Shown piece after piece: positions 11,717-16,500 of a stretch of DNA of 16,500 nt. This DNA is from an uncultured Polycyclovorans sp. (GTDB lineage: Bacteria > Pseudomonadota > Gammaproteobacteria > Nevskiales > Nevskiaceae). Within the stretch, counting starts at the first letter, position 1, and every line of letters begins with the position of its first letter. The notes below the pieces were generated by a model that saw only the letters and a program-made list of their open reading frames with translations, had not been told where the DNA came from and did no database searches. Both the position numbers and the translations under genes were made by a program. The stretch lies in the NCBI GenBank assembly GCA_936928855.1, contig CAKZHZ010000103.1, positions 1 to 16,500 of the forward strand, written 5' to 3'.

Positions 11717-12850
11717 ATGCGGATTGCTTACGGTGTGATGGGGTACGGGCGCGGCCACGCCATGCGCACGATGAGTGTGCTGCCGGCGCTGATGGCCGAG
11801 CACGAAGTCACGGTGTTCGCCGGCGGCGATGCCTACGACGTACTGGCGCCACTGTTTCCCACGGTCCGCATTCCCACCATCGGCTATCGCTACAACGCCC
11901 GCGGCGGCCACTCGCTGCTGCGCACCGTGCGCGAGAACGTGGCACCGATGAGCGACCTGCTGTTCGGCGGCGACGGCATGGCGCAGGTGGAACGCGAATG
12001 TCGCAACCGCGGCATCGAACTGGTGATCTCCGATTCGGAAGCCTGGACCCACCGCGTGGCCCAGCGCCTGGGGCTGCCGCGGATCAGCTTCGACCACGTC
12101 GGCATCATCGCTTACTGCAGGCCGCACTTCCCGCCAGACCTGTGGCTGGCCGGCATGCGCGACGCAGTCGGTTACCGCCAGTTGATGGGCGTGCCGGAAC
12201 GCATTCTCATCGCCAGCTTCTACCCGGCCGAAGGCGCCTACCCGGGCGTCAAGGTGGTGGGACCGATGCTGCGCGACATCGTCAAGCAGCAGAAGGCCCG
12301 CGACGGCGACTATCTGCTCTGCTACTTCAACAAGGGGGAGCACCAGTATCGCCCGCACGTGGACCGTGCCCTGCGGCTGCTGGACTGCCCGGTGGTGGTC
12401 TACGGCACGCCGCATCGCGGCCAGGTCGACAACCTCCACTTCCGCGCGCCCAGCAATGACGGCTTCGTGCGGGACCTGGCCGGCTGCAAGGCCGTGCTGT
12501 CAACGGCGGGCAACCAGCTCATCGGCGAGGCCCTGCATTTCGGCAAGCCGTTTCTGGCGGTGCCGGAGGATGCCTTCGAGCAGCGACTCAATGCCCACAT
12601 GATTGAACGCATGGGCATCGGCATGCAGGCCCGGCTCAACACCCTGAACCCGTCGGACATCGACCGTTTCATGGGCCACTACGACTGGTACCGCTCCAAC
12701 ATGTCGCAGCACGCGGGCGACGGTCGCGCCGAGGCCATCGCCACTTTGCAGCGCTTCATCGACGAGCTGGTGCCGGCCGCCGCAGGCCGCCGCCGCACGG
12801 TCACCCGAAAGCCGGCGCTGGGCGGGGTTGCACGCACTGCCGCCGCCTGA
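11717..12850 (+). CDS. GT-B glycosyltransferase (MJ1255/VC2487-like), probably lipid-directed and PhoB-controlled
   Basis: AAGGAG (11701-11706) precedes ATG 11717. The 377-residue protein opens MRIAYGVMGYGRGHAMRT, the glycine-rich G-x-GHAMRT acceptor-side loop of GT28-like enzymes. It carries the nucleotide-sugar-side motif STAGNQLIGEAL, then GKPFLAVPEDAFEQRLNA (about 262-298), with a conserved Glu and the EQ-NA signature. There is no signal peptide, and a peripheral inner-membrane position is likely. Relatives of the MurG/diglycosyl-lipid type transfer sugars to lipids. Pho control suggests synthesis of glycolipids that replace phospholipids under phosphate limitation, as known for other bacteria; the acceptor here is inferred. 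The C-terminal ~25 residues are basic and disordered-looking (GRRRTVTRK). YhhN-like gene 12893 follows after 42 bases. Confidence 0.85.
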   Translation: MRIAYGVMGYGRGHAMRTMSVLPALMAEHEVTVFAGGDAYDVLAPLFPTVRIPTIGYRYNARGGHSLLRTVRENVAPMSDLLFGGDGMAQVERECRNRGIELVISDSEAWTHRVAQRLGLPRISFDHVGIIAYCRPHFPPDLWLAGMRDAVGYRQLMGVPERILIASFYPAEGAYPGVKVVGPMLRDIVKQQKARDGDYLLCYFNKGEHQYRPHVDRALRLLDCPVVVYGTPHRGQVDNLHFRAPSNDGFVRDLAGCKAVLSTAGNQLIGEALHFGKPFLAVPEDAFEQRLNAHMIERMGIGMQARLNTLNPSDIDRFMGHYDWYRSNMSQHAGDGRAEAIATLQRFIDELVPAAAGRRRTVTRKPALGGVARTAAA

Positions 12851-12892
12851 GGCGCCAGCGGCACGCCGCAGCGGGCGGCTACACTGTCGCCC

Positions 12893-13525
12893 ATGAACAC
12901 GGACCTGCTCTGCGCGCTGATCGCCGCGCTCGCCTTCTGCGCCATCCTCTGCGACCGCGAGGGCCGCCGCCATCGCGCCTTCTATGCGCTGAAGCCCCTC
13001 ACCACGGTGGCCATCATCGGGCTCGCCCTGAGCCTGCCGGAGGCGGCCGGCTCCCCCTGGCTCATGGCGGGCCTGGGCTTGTGCCTGATGGGCGACATTG
13101 CCTTGCTGGGCGACAGCAACCGCCACTTCATCGCCGGCCTGTCCAGTTTTCTGCTCGGGCACCTGCTGCTGATTCCGGCCTTGCTGCTGCCACTGGCAGG
13201 TCCGGCATGGCCGCCGCTGAGCGGCCTGGTGGTGGTGGGCACGGCCTTCATGCTGATGCAGCTGCTGCCCCATACCGGAGTGCTGAAACTGCCGGTGCTG
13301 CTGTACAGCCTGGTGCTGACCGGCCTTGCCATCGCCGCCCTCACCCGCGGTGCGCATCTGGGTGGCGTCACCGGCTGGCTGGCCGGCATTGGCGGTCTGC
13401 TGTTCGCGCTGTCGGACGGGGTGCTGGGCTGGCGTCGCTTTCGCGGTCCCTTCCCGGGCTCACAGGCCGTGGTGCTGGCCACCTATTGGGGCGCGCTAAC
13501 CACCCTGGTGCTGTCCTTCGCCTGA
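12893..13525 (+). CDS. YhhN/TMEM86 family membrane protein (lysoplasmalogenase-like)
   Basis: The 210-residue protein is almost wholly hydrophobic with roughly eight membrane segments. Family motifs are visible: KPLTT (34-38), LMGDIALL, FLLGHLLL, LSDGVLGWRRF and ATYWGAL near the end. The conserved Asp residues of GD and SDG are those proposed as catalytic in the family. Characterised members hydrolyse the vinyl-ether bond of lysoplasmalogen; whether this one does is unknown, and many bacterial YhhN proteins remain uncharacterised. TACACT (12880-12885) places a -10 just before ATG 12893, which would give a nearly leaderless message, but read-through from the glycosyltransferase 42 bases upstream is equally possible. 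Its 3' end overlaps the convergent HNH gene by 30 bases. Confidence 0.85.
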   Translation: MNTDLLCALIAALAFCAILCDREGRRHRAFYALKPLTTVAIIGLALSLPEAAGSPWLMAGLGLCLMGDIALLGDSNRHFIAGLSSFLLGHLLLIPALLLPLAGPAWPPLSGLVVVGTAFMLMQLLPHTGVLKLPVLLYSLVLTGLAIAALTRGAHLGGVTGWLAGIGGLLFALSDGVLGWRRFRGPFPGSQAVVLATYWGALTTLVLSFA

Positions 13526-13936
13526 GCGCAGCCGCCGCAGCGCCTCCAGCACCCCCAGCGTCGGCTTCTGCGACGCCATCAGCAGCGGCTCCACCTGCGC
13601 CCAGCGCAACGGGCGCCCTCGCTCGTCCTGATACTGGTAGGTGCTGAGGTCACTGAACTGCAGTGTGGCCGGAAACAGGCGGCACCATTCCCGGCTGAGG
13701 GCGTTCAGCGGTGTCCACGGTGCTGGCAGCACCCGCGTGGACCCCTTGCGGCCATTGCAGCTGATGCAGCACAGCACCAGGTTGTGGTGATGGTCCGGGC
13801 CGCCGTGCAGCAGCGGGATCACGTGGTCGATGCTGCGGTTGTCCTTGGTCAACACGCAGCCGCAGTAGTAGCAGTTCTTCTGACGTCGCATCAGACGCGC
13901 CAGCCGGCGCCGCTTGGTCGGGCCGTTCATCGCCAT
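13496..13936 (-). CDS. Stand-alone HNH endonuclease
   Basis: The 146-residue protein has a basic N-terminus (TKRRRLARLMRRQ), a first zinc knuckle CYYC (22-25), the core IDHVIPLLHGG (36-46, with the DH of the HNH motif), HNLVLCC (51-57) and ISCNGRKG (58-65) with the second cysteine pair. This is a complete HNH nuclease fold of the McrA/free-standing type; it should bind a divalent metal and nick or cut DNA. AGGAGG lies five bases before ATG 13936; ATG 13930 is an alternative start. After residue ~70 there is an unrecognised 75-residue tail. Its neighbours do not form a phage, intron or known restriction system, so its role is unclear. Confidence 0.85.
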   Translation of the reverse strand: MAMNGPTKRRRLARLMRRQKNCYYCGCVLTKDNRSIDHVIPLLHGGPDHHHNLVLCCISCNGRKGSTRVLPAPWTPLNALSREWCRLFPATLQFSDLSTYQYQDERGRPLRWAQVEPLLMASQKPTLGVLEALRRLRSGEGQHQGG

Positions 13937-14000
13937 CCGCTCCTCCTACCGACGCCCCGTCTCCGTCCGCGGCGCCAGCCTTCCATTGCATGATCCGAGT

Positions 14001-14042
14001 GTCGTTTAACGAAACACGGTTTGTCAACGTAAAGGAAACGAC
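14001..14042. promoter_or_regulatory. Dyad operator region between HNH and XRE regulator genes
   Basis: This AT-rich island in GC-rich DNA is flanked by the perfect inverted repeat GTCGTTT (14001-14007) and AAACGAC (14036-14042). Inside lies a second, imperfect dyad: TTAACGAAAC (14006-14015) against GTTTGTCAA (14019-14027). On the minus strand TTGACA (14027-14022) is a perfect -35 for the HNH gene. The position between divergent genes suits an operator for the XRE protein encoded next to it, controlling itself and HNH. Confidence 0.5.
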
Positions 14043-14074
14043 AAGCATCCGGGAGCCCGTCACACTCCCGCACC

Positions 14075-14428
14075 ATGAACGCCCTGGGCCCCCGCCTGCG
14101 CAGCCTGCGCCTTTCCCGACAGTGGTCGCAGGAACAGATGGGCCTGGAACTGGGGGTCACCAAGGCCACGGTCAGCAAGTGGGAGAGCGGCCGCAGCCTG
14201 CCGGATCTGCCCACGCTGGTCCGCCTGCGTCAGCTACTGGGCACCACCGCCTTCAGCCTTGACCGCCTCATCGACGAAACGCCGCTGACAACTGCGGAAC
14301 CCGCCCCGGCCTATGACGAACACCACCGCCCGCACGCCGTGACGGCGCAGGAGCGGGATCTGCTGGGCGCCTTCCGCAGGCTGAACCCGACGCAGCGACG
14401 CGCCCTGCTGCAGCTGCTGTCGCGCTGA
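14075..14428 (+). CDS. XRE-family helix-turn-helix transcriptional regulator
   Basis: The 117-residue cytoplasmic protein has one HTH_3 domain (about 7-62): LRSLRLSRQWSQEQMGLELG, then VTKATVSKWESGRSLPD, with the recognition helix ATVSKWE. The C-terminal part (70-117) is a linker and a short helical region (ERDLLGAFRRLNPTQRRALLQLL) likely to mediate dimerisation. No strong Shine-Dalgarno site is present; CGGGAG (14050-14055) can pair with CTCCCG (14065-14070) just before the start codon. It is divergent from the HNH gene across an operator-like dyad, which suggests autoregulation. The ligand or signal is unknown. Confidence 0.88.
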   Translation: MNALGPRLRSLRLSRQWSQEQMGLELGVTKATVSKWESGRSLPDLPTLVRLRQLLGTTAFSLDRLIDETPLTTAEPAPAYDEHHRPHAVTAQERDLLGAFRRLNPTQRRALLQLLSR

Positions 14429-14439
14429 GCCCGCGCCGT

Positions 14440-14457
14440 CGCCGGGAACACCCGGCG
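14440..14457 (+). terminator. GC-rich hairpin after the XRE gene, possible weak terminator
   Basis: CGCCGGG (14440-14446), the loop AACA and CCCGGCG (14451-14457) make a perfect 7-base stem 12 bases after the stop. There is no T-run, so it may be a weak or Rho-assisted terminator or only a stabilising structure. Confidence 0.4.
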
Positions 14458-14513
14458 CCTTCCGCGGTCCTTCGGTATCGTTCCCCTTTCCCGACTGATC
14501 CGAGGATTTGCCG

Positions 14514-16500
14514 ATGACCCGTACCGGGCTCCTGCTGGCCTGCGCACTGGGCCTGAGCGCCTGCGCCACCCGATTCGCCCTGCCGGTGGACGACGAGGCG
14601 CCTGCCCGCCATTCCGGTGTGCTCGCCACCCACTTCGATCCGGCGGTGCGGCCGCAGGACGACTTCTACCACCACGTCAACGGCGGCTGGCTGGCCACCC
14701 ACGAGATTCCGGCGGACAAATCCAACTACGGCGTCTTCACCCAGCTCGCCGATCAGGCCGAGCTGGACATGCATGCCCTCATCGAGACACTGGCAGCGCG
14801 TGACGATACTGAAGGCGAGGACCGGCAGATCGGGGCGATGTACCGCAGCTTCATGGATGCGCAGCGCGCCGCCGACCTCGGCCTGGCGCCACTGCAGAAT
14901 GCGCTGGACCAGATCGACAGCCTGCAGGATCGCAGCGACCTGCCGGCGCTGCTGGCGCGGCTGGACCGCCTCGGCGTGTCGCAGCCGTTTTCGGCCTACA
15001 TCGGCCAGGACGCCAAGGATGCCCGCCGCTACACCGTCTACTACCACCAGTTCGGTCAGCTGGGCCTGCCCGACCGCAGCTACTACCTGGAAGATCACCC
15101 ACGCTTCCTGGCAGCCCGCGGCGCGTATGTCGACTATCTGAGCGCGCTGCTGGGCGCGGCCGGCACCCCGGAGGCGGAAGCCCGGCAACAGGCGGAGGCC
15201 ATCCTCCGCACCGAGACCGCCGTCGCCAGTGCGCACTGGACCCGCGTCGATGCGCGCGACGACGAGAAGACCTATCACCCGATCCCGGTGGCCACCCTCA
15301 ACACGCTGACGCCGGACTTCGACTTCGCCGGCTTCGTGCGCGGCAGCGGCGTCAGTATCGACACCGTCATCGTCATGCAGCCGGAAGCCATCACCGCCAT
15401 GGCCGACGCCCTCACCACCCTGCCGATGCCGGTGCTGCGGGCCTTCCTCAAGACCCGCCTGATCGGCAGCTTTGCGCCGTATCTGGGGCCGGAACTCGAG
15501 GCCATCGACTTCGCCTTCAGCGGCAAGGCGTTGCGCGGCATCGACGAACAGCGTCCGCGCTGGAAACGCGGCGTGGCACTGGTGGAGGCCACGCTGGGCG
15601 AGGCGGTCGGCCAACGCTATGTGGCCGCCCACTTCCCGCCCGAGGCCAAGGCACGCATGGAGCAGCTGGTGGACCACCTCATCGCCGCCTACCGCGAGAG
15701 CATCCGCGGGCTGGACTGGATGAGCGAAACCACCAAACTGCGGGCACTGGAAAAGATGGACCGGTTTACGCCCAAGATCGGCTACCCGGACCGTTGGAAA
15801 AGCTATGCGGGGCTTGAAGTGCGCGACGACGACCTGGTCGGCAACGTGATGCGCAGCAACACCCTGGAGCACGATCGCCAGCTCGCCAAGCTGGGCAAGC
15901 CGGTGGACCGCGACGAATGGTTCATGACGCCGCAGACCGTCAATGCCTATTACAGCCCGACGATGAACGAGATCGTGTTCCCTGCCGCGATCCTGCAACC
16001 GCCGTTCTTCGACCCGGCCGCCGACGACGCGGTCAACTACGGTGCCATCGGCGCGGTGATCGGCCACGAGATCAGCCACAGCTTCGACAACACCGGCGCG
16101 CTGTTCGACGAGACCGGCAAGCTGCACAACTGGTGGACCGCCGAGGACCTGAAGCAGTTCAACGCCGCCGGTGATGCGCTGGCCGCGCAGTTCAGCAGCT
16201 ACGAGCCGTTCCCCGGCGTGCACGTGAACGGCAAGCTGACCCTGGGCGAAAACATCGGCGACCTGGGTGGCCTGGCCATCGGTCTGGCGGCCTACCGCAT
16301 CGCGCTGGGGGGTGAGCCGGCCCCGGAGCTCGAGGGGCTCACCGGCGACCAGCGCTTCTTCCTGGCCTGGGCGCAGATCTGGAACGGGGTCGCGCGCGAG
16401 GCGGAGGCCAAGCGCCTTTTCGCGCTCAACGCGATCGACCTCGACAACCAGGCCGACCGGGCCCGGCTCGCCGTCTCGACGCGCACCCCGGTGAACCCCC
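14514..16500 (+). CDS. M13-family (neprilysin-like) zinc metallopeptidase lipoprotein, runs off the window end
   Basis: ATG 14514 follows GAGGAT nine bases upstream. The visible 662 codons begin with a lipobox LSAC (Cys17), then the M13 N-terminal domain (DDFYHHVNGGWLATHEIPADKSNYG; YYLEDHPRF; GLDWMSETTKLRALEKM) and the M13 catalytic domain: NAYYSPTMNEIVFPAAIL, GHEISHSFDN with HEISH at 518-522, and GENIGDLGG with the third zinc ligand Glu579 and Asp583. It should be an outer-envelope oligopeptidase (Ala at +2). All active-site residues are present. After W623 (base ~16382) the expected DPHSP...R-NG...N...F C-terminus is replaced by unrelated-looking sequence. The frame is open to the edge, so the real end is unseen. 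Confidence 0.93.
   Translation, partial: MTRTGLLLACALGLSACATRFALPVDDEAPARHSGVLATHFDPAVRPQDDFYHHVNGGWLATHEIPADKSNYGVFTQLADQAELDMHALIETLAARDDTEGEDRQIGAMYRSFMDAQRAADLGLAPLQNALDQIDSLQDRSDLPALLARLDRLGVSQPFSAYIGQDAKDARRYTVYYHQFGQLGLPDRSYYLEDHPRFLAARGAYVDYLSALLGAAGTPEAEARQQAEAILRTETAVASAHWTRVDARDDEKTYHPIPVATLNTLTPDFDFAGFVRGSGVSIDTVIVMQPEAITAMADALTTLPMPVLRAFLKTRLIGSFAPYLGPELEAIDFAFSGKALRGIDEQRPRWKRGVALVEATLGEAVGQRYVAAHFPPEAKARMEQLVDHLIAAYRESIRGLDWMSETTKLRALEKMDRFTPKIGYPDRWKSYAGLEVRDDDLVGNVMRSNTLEHDRQLAKLGKPVDRDEWFMTPQTVNAYYSPTMNEIVFPAAILQPPFFDPAADDAVNYGAIGAVIGHEISHSFDNTGALFDETGKLHNWWTAEDLKQFNAAGDALAAQFSSYEPFPGVHVNGKLTLGENIGDLGGLAIGLAAYRIALGGEPAPELEGLTGDQRFFLAWAQIWNGVAREAEAKRLFALNAIDLDNQADRARLAVSTRTPVNP

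Noticed and set aside
14268..16223. A 651-codon open frame on the minus strand
   Set aside because: It is antisense to the M13 peptidase, whose catalytic motifs are intact; its composition is that of a GC-driven shadow frame.

Overview
The window looks like high-GC gammaproteobacterial DNA, possibly of the Xanthomonadales/Nevskiales kind. The evidence is the def-fmt-rsmB housekeeping cluster, RsmB, a YhhN-family membrane protein and E. coli-like Pho boxes. I cannot name a genus. About 14 real genes occupy nearly all the sequence, and I see no tRNA, rRNA, CRISPR array or transposase.

Layout. Bases 1 to about 1080 are a patchwork of gene fragments: a magnesium-chelatase-like C-terminus and a CobO N-terminus of actinobacterial type, then a piece of NadB, then a piece of an ABC-transporter ATPase, then an unassigned stretch, then a reverse-strand lipoprotein start. 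This is most simply an assembly or amplification chimera. From about 1080 the sequence is coherent: def (1226-1732), fmt (1732-2655) and a small oxidoreductase-like protein (2652-2831), all translationally coupled. A Pho-box promoter then drives a choice-of-anchor-I type lipoprotein with a collagen-like stalk (2916-4685). A shared bidirectional terminator separates it from two tandem reverse-strand lipoproteins of the neutral ceramidase family (4759-9454). rsmB follows (9620-10927), normally a close neighbour of fmt, so the 2832-9619 stretch looks like an insertion into a conserved cluster. Next are a small outer-membrane beta-barrel (10980-11570) with a strong terminator, a second and very clear Pho-box promoter, a GT-B glycosyltransferase (11717-12850), a YhhN/lysoplasmalogenase-like membrane protein (12893-13525), a convergent HNH endonuclease (13496-13936), an XRE regulator (14075-14428) and an M13-family metallopeptidase lipoprotein running off the window end (14514-16500). 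The last 120 bases of that reading frame no longer look like M13, so a second artificial join near 16380 is possible.

How it may work together. Two promoters carry direct repeats of a (C/T)nGTCA(T/C) half-site at exact 11-bp spacing, each with a -10-like hexamer ten bases further on, which is the PhoB-activated promoter architecture. They control a surface lipoprotein of a family often annotated as phosphatase-like and a lipid-type glycosyltransferase. With two ceramidase-family lipoproteins between them and a lysoplasmalogenase-like protein behind the glycosyltransferase, the window suggests a phosphate-starvation programme that remodels or scavenges membrane lipids at the cell envelope. The promoters are read directly from sequence; the combined pathway is inference.
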